A stretch of DNA of 64,000 nt, from contig CM051459.1 in NCBI GenBank assembly GCA_028095005.1, positions 205,569,902 to 205,633,901 on the forward strand, given 5' to 3'. Of this stretch, positions 34,701 through 45,943 are shown piece after piece. Under the pieces are notes generated by a model. It searched no databases and had not been told where the DNA came from. It was given only the letters and a program-made list of their open reading frames with translations. Origin of the DNA: Rhynchospora pubera (Eukaryota; Streptophyta; Magnoliopsida; Poales; Cyperaceae). Positions within the stretch are counted from its first letter, which is position 1; the number at the start of each line of letters is the position of its first letter. Both the position numbers and the translations under genes were made by a program.

Positions 34701-37548
34701 ACAATCGCTTGAAATTTTCCAATTCTGTCCAGAACACACATTATTTGCACTATATGTGCGTAATTGCCACCTATAATAAAACCCTTCTGAATTTTTAAGA
34801 TGATAAACTAAATATTCACTATATAAAGAGCTTAAATATAGATTATTGTGATCAAATGACTTGAAATAAATGCACCAATTCTGTCAGGAACTTTCATTAT
34901 TTCCACTTTATGTGCGTAATTTCCTAGTATGATCCAATCCTTTTGAATTTTTAAGATTATAAACCTATTCTCCACTGTATAATTAGCTTAAATATAGATT
35001 ATAGTGATCAAATGACTTGCAATGATTGCACAATCACTTGAAGTTCTCCAATTCTGTCCAGAACGCACATTATTTGCACTATATGTGCATAATTGGCATC
35101 TATAGTAAAATCCTTCTGAATTTTTTAGATGATAATATCGATCTTCACAATATAAAGAGCTTAAATATAGATTATTATGATCACATGACTTGAAATGAAC
35201 GCACAATTGCGTGAAATGCTCCAATTCTGTCCAGAACTTTCATTAGTTGCACTTTATGCCCGTAATTGTCATATATGATCCAATCCTTTTAAATATCTAA
35301 GATTATAAACCTATTCTCCACTGATAGAGATCTTAAATATAGATTATAATGATCGAATGACTTGAAATGAATGCACCATTGCTTGAAATTCTCCAATTCT
35401 TTCCAGAACTCACATTATTTGCACTATATGTGCGTTATTGCCATCTATAACAAAACCCTTTCAGAATTTTTAAGATGATATACTCAATATTCACTATATA
35501 AAGAGCTTAAATAAAGATTATAGTGATAAAATAACTTGAAATGAATGCACAATCGCTTGAAATTCTCCAATTCTGTTCATAACGCACATTATTTGCACTA
35601 TATGTGCGCTATTGCCATCAATAATAAAATCCTTCTGAATTTTTAAGATGATAAACTAAATATGCGCTATATAAAGAGCTTAAATCTAGATTATTGTGAT
35701 CATATGACTTGTCATGAATGCACAATCGCGTAAAATGCTCCAATTCTGTCAAGAACTTTCATTATTTGCACTTTATGTACGTAATTGCCAGGTATGATCC
35801 AATCCTTTTGAAATTCTAAGATTATAAAGCTATTCTCTATCGTATAAAGAGCTTAAATATAGATTATAATGATCAAATGACTTGAAATGAATGCACAATT
35901 GCTTGAAATTCTCCAATTCTTTCCAGAACTCACATTATTTGCACTATATGTGCGTTATTACCATCTATAATAAAACACTACTGAATTTTTAAGATGATAA
36001 ACTCATTATTCGCTATATAAAAAGCTTAAATATAGATTATTGTGATCAAATGATTTGACATAAATGCACAATCGCGCGAAATGCTCCAATTCTGTCAAGA
36101 ACTTTCATTATTTGCACTTTATGTGCGTAATTGCCATGTATGATTCAATCCTTTTGAATTTTTAAGATTATAAATCTATTCTCCATAAATAGCTTATATA
36201 TAGATTATAGTTATCAAATGACTTGCAATAAATGCACAATCACTTAAAATTCTCCAATTCTGTCCAGAACGCACATTATTTGCACTATATGTGCGTACTT
36301 GGCATCTATAATAAAATCCATTTGAATCTTTAAGATGATAATATCGATCTTCACTATATAAAGAGCTTAAATATAGATTATTGTGATCAAATGACTTGAA
36401 ATGAATACACAATCGGGTGAAATGCTCCAATTCTGTCCAGAATTTTGATTAGTTGCACTTTATGCTCGTAATTGTCATGTATGATCCAATTCTTTTGAAT
36501 ATCTAAGATTATAAACCTATTATCCACTGTATAGAGATCTTAAATATAGATTGTAGTGATCGAATGACTTGAAATGAATGCACAATCGCTTGAAATTCTC
36601 CAATTCTGTCCAGAACGCTCATTATTTGCACTTTTTGTGTGCGTATTGCCATCTATAATCCAATCCTTTTGAATTTTTTAGATTATAAACTTATTCTGCG
36701 CTATATAAATAATTTAAATATAGATTATTGTGATCAAATGGTTTGAAATGAATGCACAATCGTGTGAAAATGCTCCATTTTTGTATAGAACAGTCATTAT
36801 TTGCACTTTATGTGCATAATTGTCATGTATAATCCAACCCTTTTGAATTTTTAAGATCATAAATCATTCTCCTCTATAAAGAGAACTAAAATATAGATTA
36901 TTGTCATTAAATGGCTTGAAATGAATGCACAATCGTTTGAAATGCTCCAATTCTGTCCATAACGCACATTATTTGCACTATATGTGCATTATTTGCACTT
37001 TATGTGCGTTATTGCCATGCATAAACCCTTTTGAATTTTTAAGAATATAAACTCATTTTTCATTATATAAAGAGCTTAAATATAGATTATTGTGATCAAA
37101 TGGTTTCAAATGAATGCACAATCGTGTGAAATGTTCCACTTTTGTATTGAACGGTCATTATTTACACTTTATGTGCGTAATTGCCATGTATAATCCAACC
37201 CTTTTGAATTTTTATGATCATAAACTCATTCTCCACTCTATGAAGAGCTTAAATATAGATTATTGTCATTAAATGGCTTAAAATGAATGCACAATCACGT
37301 GAAATTGCTCCAATTCTATCTAGAACGCTCATTATTTGCACTTTATGTGCGTTATTGCCATGCATAATCCAACCCTTTTGAATTTTTAAGATCATAAACT
37401 CATTATTCACTATATAAAGAGCTAAAATATATATTATTGTGATCGAATGGCTTGAATAAATGCACAATCGCATGAAATGCTCCAATTCCTTCGAGAACGC
37501 TCATTATTTGCACTATATGTGCGTAATTGCCATGTATAATCCAACCCT

Positions 37549-38250
37549 TTTGAATTTTTAAGATCATAAACTCATTCTCCACTGTATAAAGAGTTTAAAT
37601 ATAGATTATTGTAACCAATTGGTTTGAAATGAATGCACAATCGCGTGAAAAATGTTCCAATTCTTTCTGGAACGCTCATTATTTGCACTTTATGTGCGTA
37701 ATTGCCATGTATAATCCAACCCTTTTAATTTTTTAAGATTATAAACTCATTCTCCACTGTATAAAGAGTTTAAATATAGATTATTGTAACCAATTGGTTT
37801 GAAATGAATGCACAATCGCGTGAAAATGCTCCAATTCTTTCTGGAACGCTCATTATTTGCACTTTATGTGCGTAATTGCCATGTATAATCCAACCCTTTT
37901 AAATTTTTAAGATCATAAACTCATTCTCCACTGTATAAAGAGTTTAAATATAGATTATTGTAACCAAATGGTTTGAAATGAATGCACAATCGCGTGAAAT
38001 GCTCCAATTCTTTCTGGAACGCTCATTATTTGCACTTTATATGTGCGTAATTGCCATGTATATTCCAATCCTTTTGAATTTTTAAGATCATAAACTCATT
38101 CCACTGTATAAAGAGTTTAAATATAGGTTATTGTAACCAAATGGTTTGAAATGAATGCACAATCGCGTGAAATGCTCCAATTCTTTCCGGAACGCTCATT
38201 ATTTGCACTTTTTGTGCGTAATTGCCATGTATAATCCAACCCTTTTGAAT
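37549..38250 (-). repeat. Homogenised block of four monomers
   Basis: Four consecutive monomers of about 174 bases are almost identical and share private variants (TGTAACCAAWTGGTTTGAAA, TTCTTTCYGGAACGCTC). They do not alternate like the dimer elsewhere, so they were amplified singly and late. Confidence 0.75.
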
Positions 38251-38425
38251 TTTTAAGATCGTAAACTCATTCTCCACTGTATAAAGAGGTTAAATATAGA
38301 TTATAGTGATTAAATGACTTGCAATGAATGCACAATCGTTTGAAATTCTCCAATTCTTTCCAGAACGCACATTACTTGCAATATATGTACGTAATTGCTA
38401 TCTATAATAAAATCCTTCTGAACTT

Positions 38426-38638
38426 TTATTTAAGGGAAAAAGGATGAATAACTGTAAGGGTTAAAGAGTTTGTTAAATTTTATTCTTCATATGGTTTTCT
38501 AAAAATCAAGGTTGCTCTCAGCTTGGTCCACTTAATTACTTACTCAAGTAAAAAGAATTGAATAAATTAGGTGTTAAGTGCTAAGCTCTGGATGTTAGAA
38601 TAATTTTTGTTTTCTCTGTATGTTGTAGTTATGATTAT
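38426..38638. other. Left part of the spacer between the arms
   Basis: Unique AT-rich DNA without satellite homology or a gene. Confidence 0.5.
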
Positions 38639-40890
38639 TGACACCGATCAAGATACCGACTAATTATCTGAGCCATGTCATCCAATCAAAGGAGCAGTCA
38701 AAAGTTATTAATAAGTTAGTTGGGAGTTATTTTGAGTTTTAATTAGTCAAAAGTGAGTTAATAGTCTGTTATGATAATTTGTGCTATCTTTGTGGTCTTC
38801 TAAGAGTTTATTTAATGTGTTTTGGTATTAGAAAAAGTGGTTGAGATATTATATTAATGTGTAGTGGGTTTTCAATGTAGTAGAATGCTATATAAGCTGA
38901 ATATCATGATGTAATAAGAAGATTATTGAATTATTACGAATTTTGCTTGTGAGTTGAGTTTATCTCCTCTTTTATCCACTGTTGGGTCGAGTTCTTACTC
39001 CTCTTCTAGTGATGTATTGTTAAACTTGCTGTTTTCTCTAAGTCTCCCGATCCGAACGGCGTCATTTGGTATCAGAGCTTCTTCAGGTTTGATGGCTGAT
39101 CGTTGTAGACAGCACAACATCCACCATGGAGGCGAAGATCAATGCATTACGAAGGTGCGAGAGCTGATACAGCTTGTACAACAACTCCATGAGCGTGTTG
39201 CGCAATTGGAGGCTAACCGAATCCAAGACCGCCGAATGAGGCATGACATTTCGAGAAGCACAACTTGTGAGAATCGAGATCGCCGACCGAGGCACGGTTC
39301 TTCCACTGGTAGCAATTGTGAGAATCGAGATCGCCGACCGAGGCACGGTTCTTCCACAAGCAACACTCGTGTGAATCGAGATCGCCGACCGAGGCACGAT
39401 TCATCGAGCTACATCGACTTTTCTTTTCACCACCGACAACAATTCATCTCCAACGATAATGTTTTTCTACCACCTCACCTCCAGCAGAGAAACAACCATT
39501 TTGTTCATGTGCGGGACTCTGGACCAAAATACGATACATTGAATCGTGTTTCAGCTGACCCTGATGATAGTGGTAAAGATGAAGAGAGCAACCCCTTCCA
39601 CAACAGCAAACCAACATTGATGTCTTGTGTTGAAGCGGCTCGACATCGACTCCACACCCAAAAGAGCACTTGTTTCCAATGGGTCATAGCTAAAAGCATT
39701 CAATTGAGAAATGATAATACTTTTCAAATTTCTGAAAGACTTGTGCATGAAAGTATATCATTTGATTCTCCACCAAGTTTTGATAAGTATCCCGATGATG
39801 AGGATGATGTGTTTATTATGATGGATGAAACTGAGATAAAAGTGAATCTTTTTGACAGTCCAATATTCATTGATGAAGTTGTTGATGACTTATCGGTGCC
39901 GTCAACCTCTCCTACTGGCTTTGCAAAGAGTTCAAACTTGGAGAGTAATTCTTTGGTAACAATGACTGAATTGTTTGAGTTGGAACCTTTGCATTTAAAT
40001 AACAACAAAATCATGAGTTTAGAATATAGCGATCCGTTCTTGCAGTCGAGTCTCATGCCAACAAATGCAAGATATTTTATATTCTTGAAAGGTTGCAATA
40101 CTCAGTTTTGTGTTGTTTTTCATCAAACAACAGAGCTATGTGCCAGATTACCTTTTTGTGGATTGCACCACACAATTCTGGTTTCTTATGTGTTATGGTG
40201 TATCGTATGTAAGTGGCGAATGTTCTTGTTGCTTACATGGAGAAGAATTTTGAGAAATCGCAGCGGAAATGTGGTGAGCCAAGTTTGAGTTTTTAATTCT
40301 TGTGGCTTGAACCTATTAATTTTGAAGGCATAAAGACATGACAACCGAGACCTCTTCATGCAATTCATTTGTTTCTTATTTAGTCATTCTGTTTTCAAGA
40401 GGTTTACAAAGATCACAATAAGAAGATAAGCTAAACTCGAGGACGAGTTTCAGCGCAGCAGAAGCGTATGACACCGATCAAGATACCGACTAATTATCTG
40501 AGCCATGTCATCCAATCAAAGGAGCAGTCAAAAGTTATTAATAAGTTAGTTGGGAGTTATTTTGAGTTTTAATTAGTCAAAAGTGAGTTAATAGTCTGTT
40601 ATGATAATTTGTGCTATCTTTGTGGTCTTCTAAGAGTTTATTTAATGTGTTTTGGTATTAGAAAAAGTGGTTGAGATATTATATTAATGTGTAGTGGGTT
40701 TTCAATGTAGTAGAATGCTATATAAGCTGAATATCATGATGTAATAAGAAGATTATTGAATTATTACGAATTTTGCTTGTGAGTTGAGTTTATCTCCTCT
40801 TTTATCCACTGTTGGGTCGAGTTCTTACTCCTCTTCTAGTGATGTATTGTTAAACTTGCTGTTTTCTCTAAGTCTCCCGATCTGAACGGC
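38639..40890 (+). mobile_element. 2.25-kb non-autonomous LTR retroelement
   Basis: Direct repeats 38639-39060 and 40469-40890 are both 422 bases, start TGACACCGATCAAG, and differ by eye at one base (39052 C against 40882 T). The primer-binding site TGGTATCAGAGC (39067-39078), complementary to initiator tRNA-Met, follows the left LTR. The interior carries one reading frame and no reverse transcriptase, integrase or protease. LTRs usually end in CA; here they end GGC(A/G), and a matching 5-bp flank (ATTAT) is found only 3 bases beyond the right end, so the 3' border is uncertain. Confidence 0.85.
39092..40288 (+). CDS. 398-residue protein of the LTR element, no enzymatic domain
   Basis: The ATG at 39092 lies 14 bases after the primer-binding site. 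The start (MADRCRQHNIHHGGEDQ) and a following heptad-like stretch (VRELIQLVQQLHERVAQLEA, a likely coiled coil) resemble the N-terminus of some plant Ty3/gypsy polyproteins, as I recall. Residues about 60-105 hold three copies of a 17-residue basic unit (NRDRRPRHGSS), encoded by 51-bp tandem repeats at 39269-39409. The middle is acidic (DDEDDVFIMMDETEIK). The C-terminus is hydrophobic and then basic. There is no zinc knuckle or polymerase motif. The frame is open throughout, which fits the youth of the element; whether it is made is unknown. Confidence 0.6.
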   Translation: MADRCRQHNIHHGGEDQCITKVRELIQLVQQLHERVAQLEANRIQDRRMRHDISRSTTCENRDRRPRHGSSTGSNCENRDRRPRHGSSTSNTRVNRDRRPRHDSSSYIDFSFHHRQQFISNDNVFLPPHLQQRNNHFVHVRDSGPKYDTLNRVSADPDDSGKDEESNPFHNSKPTLMSCVEAARHRLHTQKSTCFQWVIAKSIQLRNDNTFQISERLVHESISFDSPPSFDKYPDDEDDVFIMMDETEIKVNLFDSPIFIDEVVDDLSVPSTSPTGFAKSSNLESNSLVTMTELFELEPLHLNNNKIMSLEYSDPFLQSSLMPTNARYFIFLKGCNTQFCVVFHQTTELCARLPFCGLHHTILVSYVLWCIVCKWRMFLLLTWRRILRNRSGNVVSQV

Positions 40891-41771
40891 ACTATTATTT
40901 GCTTTTGTAAATTAAGTATCAGTCTAGAATTGAACTTTTGTTAGAATCTAAATATTTTTGTTTACTGTTTCATTAAAGATTACAAGTTGCATCTTATAAT
41001 TGTTATAATTAGGCAACATTATGAAAAGGGTAGTTAATGTTATGTATACTGTGGGGATGCATGTTTCATAAGGGTATAGGAATCATTCAAGTTAAAAGTG
41101 CATCTCAAATTTGTAGCTAGTATACTGCCTATAATACATGTAGTGAGTTGCATGGGTAGAGTACAGGTGCATGAAAAACTATTAGTTGTGTTATGTTGGC
41201 ACTTGCACTTAATAATACCAAGTTAAATTGTACTTGTTCATGGAAATTAATAATGGAATTTGCAATTGACGGGCCGTGGTTTATGTGGCTAAGGTTGATA
41301 CATGATATCAATTATCAGTTCCATTTTGTTTCTTTGTTTGAGCAAATAACAGTGAGCATGCCCTTGTTTTTTTTTTTAGGTTAAAAACAGTTAGCTAATG
41401 GTTGTTCAGTACTGGATGAGGTTAGTTATGGTCTTTTAAGAAGTATAGAAACTTGGTACCAGTTGACACCAAGCTTGGTTGGTTGACTGGTACATGACTG
41501 TAGCTTGTAAGGATCATTATGTAAATATTTTTAAGCCTTAAGGACTTCTTTATAAATTATGATGAACTATGCAGGGACTCAAATAAAAAATTATTAATAA
41601 TAATAGGATCTTAATTGAAAAGAGTATATATGGTTAATGAGTTGTAAAGGCCTGTCCTGTTATCATATTATTTCTGTGGACTTACCAAAATAAACTCCTC
41701 TGTTGGGCTTTAAATTTGTTGGATTAACTATGGATGAACATGTAAATAACTAGCTACCACATTGCGTGTAG
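40891..41771. other. Right part of the spacer between the arms
   Basis: AT-rich unique DNA with no gene or repeat that I recognise. Confidence 0.5.
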
Positions 41772-44700
41772 TTTATTATAGATGGCAATTACGCACATAT
41801 AGTGCAAATAATGTTCGTTCTGGACAGAATTGGAGAATTTCAAGCGATTGTGCATTCATTGCAAGTCATTTGATCACTATAATTTATATTTAAGTTATTT
41901 ATAAAGTGGAGAATAGATTTACAATCTTAAAATTTCAAAAGGATTGGATCATACATGACAATTACGCACATAAAGTGCAAATAATGAACGTTCTTGACAG
42001 AATTGGAGCATTTCGCGCGATTGTTCATTTATTGCAATTCATTTCATCACAATAATTTATATTTGAGCTCTTTATATAGTAAATATTGAGTTTATCATCT
42101 TAAAAATTCAGAAGGATTTTATTATAGCTGACAATTACGCACATATAGTGCAAATAATGAGAGTTCTGGACAGAATCGGAGAATTTCAAGGGATTGTGCA
42201 AACATTTAAAGTCTTTTGAACACTATAATCTATATCTAAACTCTTTATACAGTGGGGAATAGGTTTATAATCTTAAAAATTCAAAAGTCATACATGGAAA
42301 TTACGTACATAAAGTGCACATAATGAACGTTCTGGACAAAATTGGAGTCTTCCTCGCGATTGTACAATCATTTCAAGCAATTTGATCACAATAATCTATA
42401 TTTAAGCTCTTTTTACAATTGAGAATGAGTTTATGATCTAAAAAATTCAGAAGGACTGGATTATACATGGCAATAACGCACATAAAGTGCAAATAATGAG
42501 CATTCTGGATAGAATTGGAGCATTTCACGCGATTGTGCATTCATTTCAAGTCATTTGATCACAATAATCTATATTTAAAACTTTTTATACGGTAGAGAAT
42601 ATGTTTATAATCATAAAATTTCAAAAGGATTGGATTATACAAGACAATTACGCGCATAAAGTGCAAATAATGAAAGTTCCGGACAGAATTGGAGCGTTTC
42701 ACGCCATTCTGTATTTATTTCAAGCTATTTGATCAAAATATTCTATATTTAACCTATTTATACAGTGGAGAATGAGTTTATGATCTTAAAAATTCAAAAG
42801 AATTGGATTATACATGGATATTATGAACATATGGTCGTTCTTGACAGAATTGGAGAATTTCAATCGATTGTGCATTCATTTCAAGTCATTTGATCACAAT
42901 AATCCATATTTAAACTCTTTATACGGTGGAAAATGTGTTTCTGATTTTAAAAATTCAAAAGGATTGGATTATACAAGGCAATTACGCAAATATAGTGGAA
43001 ATAATATGAGTTCTGGACAGAATTGGAGTATTTCAGGCAACTGTGTATTCATTTCATGTCATTTGATCATTATAATTTATATTTTAAGCTCTTTATACTG
43101 TGGATATTAAGTTTATATTCTTAAAAATTCAAAAGGATCGGATTATACATAGCAATTACGCATATAAATTTCAAATAATGAAAGATCTGGACAGAATTGG
43201 AGCATTTCACGCGATTGTGCATTCATTTCTAGTCATTTGATCACAATAATATATATTTAAAACTCTTTATACAGTAGAGAATATGTTTATGATTATAAAA
43301 TTTAAAAAGGATTGGATTATACAAACCAAGTACGCGCATAAATTGCAAATATTGAATGTTCTTGGCAGAATTGGAACATTTCACGCGATTGTGCATTCAT
43401 TTCAAGTCTTTTTATCACAATAATCTATATTTAAGCTCTTTATATAGTGAAGATCAATATTATCATCTTAAAAATTCAGAAGAATTTTATTATAGATGGC
43501 AATTACGCAGATATAGTGCAAATAATGTGCGTTCTGGAAAAAATTAGAGAATTTCAAGCGATTGTGCATTCATTTCAAGTCATTTGATCACAATAATCTA
43601 TATTTAATCTCTTTATACAGTGGAGAATAGATTTATAATCTTAGAAATTCAAAAGGATTGGATCATACTTGACAATTGCGCGCATAAAGTGCAAATAATG
43701 AAAGTTCTTGACAGAATTGGTGCATTTCACCCGATTGTGCATTAATTTCAAGTCATTTGATCACAATAATCTATATTTAAGCTCTTTATATAGTGAATAT
43801 TGGGTATATCATCTTAAAAATTCAGAAGGGTTTTATTATAGATGGCAATTACACAAATATAGTGCAAATAACGTGCGTTCACGACAGATTTGGAGAATTT
43901 CAAGCGATTGTGCATTCATTTCAAGTCATTTGATCACTATAATATTTATTTAAGCTCATTATACAGTGGAGAATTGGTTTATAATCTTTAAAATTCAAAA
44001 GGATTGGATCATACTTGACAATTATGCGCATAAAATGCAAATAATGAAATTTCTGGACAGAATTGGAGCATTTCACGTGATTGTGCATTCATTTCAAGCC
44101 ATTTGATCACAATAATCTATATTTAAGCTCTTTATATAGTGAAGACCGATATTATCATCTTAAAAATTTAGAAGGATTTTATTATAGATGGCAATTACGC
44201 ACATATAGTGCAAATAATGTGCGTTCTGGACAGAATTGAAGAATTTCGAGCGATTGTGTATTCATTGCAAGACATTTGATCACTATAATTTATATTTAAG
44301 CTATTTATTTAGTGGAGAATAGGTTTATAATCTTAAAAATTCAAAAGGATTGGATCATACATGACAATTACGCACATAAAGTGCAAATAAAGAAATTTCT
44401 TGACAGAATTGGAGCATTTCACGCGATTGTGCATTTATTTCCAGTTATTTGATCACAATAATTTGTATTTAAGCTCTTTATATAGTGAGTATTGAGTTTA
44501 TCATCTTAAAAATTAAGAAGGATTTTATTATAGATAGCAATTACGCACATATAGTGCAAATAATGTGCGTTCTGGACAGAATTTAAGTATTTCAAGCGAT
44601 TGTGCATTCATTGCAAGTTATTTGATCACTATAATCTATATTTAATCTATTTATTTAATGGAGAATAGGTTTATAATATTAAAAATTCAAAAGGATTGGA

Positions 44701-45616
44701 TCATACACGGCAATTACGCACATAAATTGCAAATAATGAAAGTTCTTGACAGAATTGGAGCATTTCACGTGATTTTGCATTTATTTCAAATCATTTGATC
44801 ACAATAATCTTTATTTAAGCTCTTTATATATTCAAATTTAGTTTATCATCATAAATATTCAGAAGGGCTTTATAGATGGCAATTACGCACATATAGTGCA
44901 AATAATGTGCGTTCTTGACAGAATTGGAGAATTTCAAGCGATTGTGCATTCATTTCAAGTCATTTGATCACTATAATATTTATTTAAGCTCTTTATATAG
45001 TGAATATTGAGTATATCATCTTAAAAATTCTGAAAGGGTTTTGTTATAGATGGCAATTACGCAAATAAAGTGCAAATATTGTGCGTTCTCAACAGAATTA
45101 GAGAATTTCAAGCGATTGTGCATTCATTTCAAGTTTTTTGATCACTATAATCTTTATTTCAGCTCTTTATAGAGTGGAGAATAGGTTTATAATCTTAATA
45201 TTCAAAAGGATTGGGTACTTGACAATTACGCGCATAAAATGCAAATAATGAAAGTTCTGGACAGAATTGGAGCATGTCACACGATTGTGCATTCATTTCA
45301 CGCCATTTGATCACAATAATCTATATTTATGCTCTTTATATAGTGAAGACTGATATTATCATCTTAAAAATTCAGAAGGATTTTATTATAGATGGAAATT
45401 ACGCGCATAGTTCAAATAATGTGCGTTCTGGAAAGAGTTGGAGAATTTCAAGCGATTGTGCATTCATTTCAAGTCATTTGATCACTATAATCTATATTTA
45501 AGCTCTTTATACAGTGGATAATAGGTTTATAATCTTCAAAATTCAAAAGAATTGGATCGTACATGACAATTACGTGCATAAAGTGCAATAATGAAAGATC
45601 TGGACAGAATTGGAGC
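41772..45616 (+). repeat. Right satellite arm, inner part, + orientation
   Basis: This is the same satellite as the left arm, inverted (GGCAATTACGCACATATAG, GGACAGAATTGGAG, GATTGTGCATTCATTTCAAG). The first 1.4 kb matches the 33.05-34.45 kb segment in reverse order, including the rare monomer with TTATATTCTTAAAAATTC and ATTTTAAGCTC. It starts at the same monomer phase (TTTATTATAGATGGC) at which the left arm stops. Confidence 0.95.
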
Positions 45617-45943
45617 GGTGACGGCATCTAGGGTTTCAGTGGAGTAGTGGCAGAGCTACAGAGATGGCTGGTGGACAGGCAGAGCAACGGGGGTTCAATC
45701 AAGAGGGCTGAGGAAATAAAACGTGAAAGGAGGAGGGGAGGATTTTAGAAAATAAGAAATAACTAAAATAAAAGGGTATTTTGGTCCGTACAAGAAAATA
45801 TTGTATTTGGGAGAGCTTTCGTACAACATCTGTGGCATAAATCTAAATAAATTGAGTTTAGGGTGGCATAAAGCTAAGTAATAGTTTTGGGGTGGTATTT
45901 TTCTAATTTCATAGTTTTAGAGAGGCATAGGCCCAATTTTCCC
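45617..45943. mobile_element. 327-bp non-satellite insert in the right arm
   Basis: The satellite breaks after GACAGAATTGGAGC and resumes at TTATTATAGATGGC, leaving out about 120 bases of a monomer. The insert has a telobox-like CTAGGGTTT, a GA-rich part, then GGGTATTTTGGTCC and a series of TGGCATAAA motifs, ending GGCATAGGCCCAATTTTCCC. There are no inverted ends or target duplication, so its class is unknown. Confidence 0.6.

Larger units (their letters stand above)
29825..38425 (-). repeat. Left satellite arm, about 49 monomers of about 174 bp, - orientation
   Basis: Monomers recur every 173-175 bases with landmarks GAATTTTTAAGATTATAAA, AAATATAGATTATTGTGATC, AATGCACAATCGC, TCCAATTCTGTCCAGAAC and CATTATTTGCAC. 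Two variants alternate over much of the arm. One has TTCTGAATTTTTAAGATGATA with ATTCACTATATAAAG; the other has TTTTGAATTTTTAAGATTATA with TCTCCACTGTATAAAG. This gives a unit of about 347 bp. Short open frames of about 78 codons recur because monomers share sequence; they are not genes. Confidence 0.95.
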
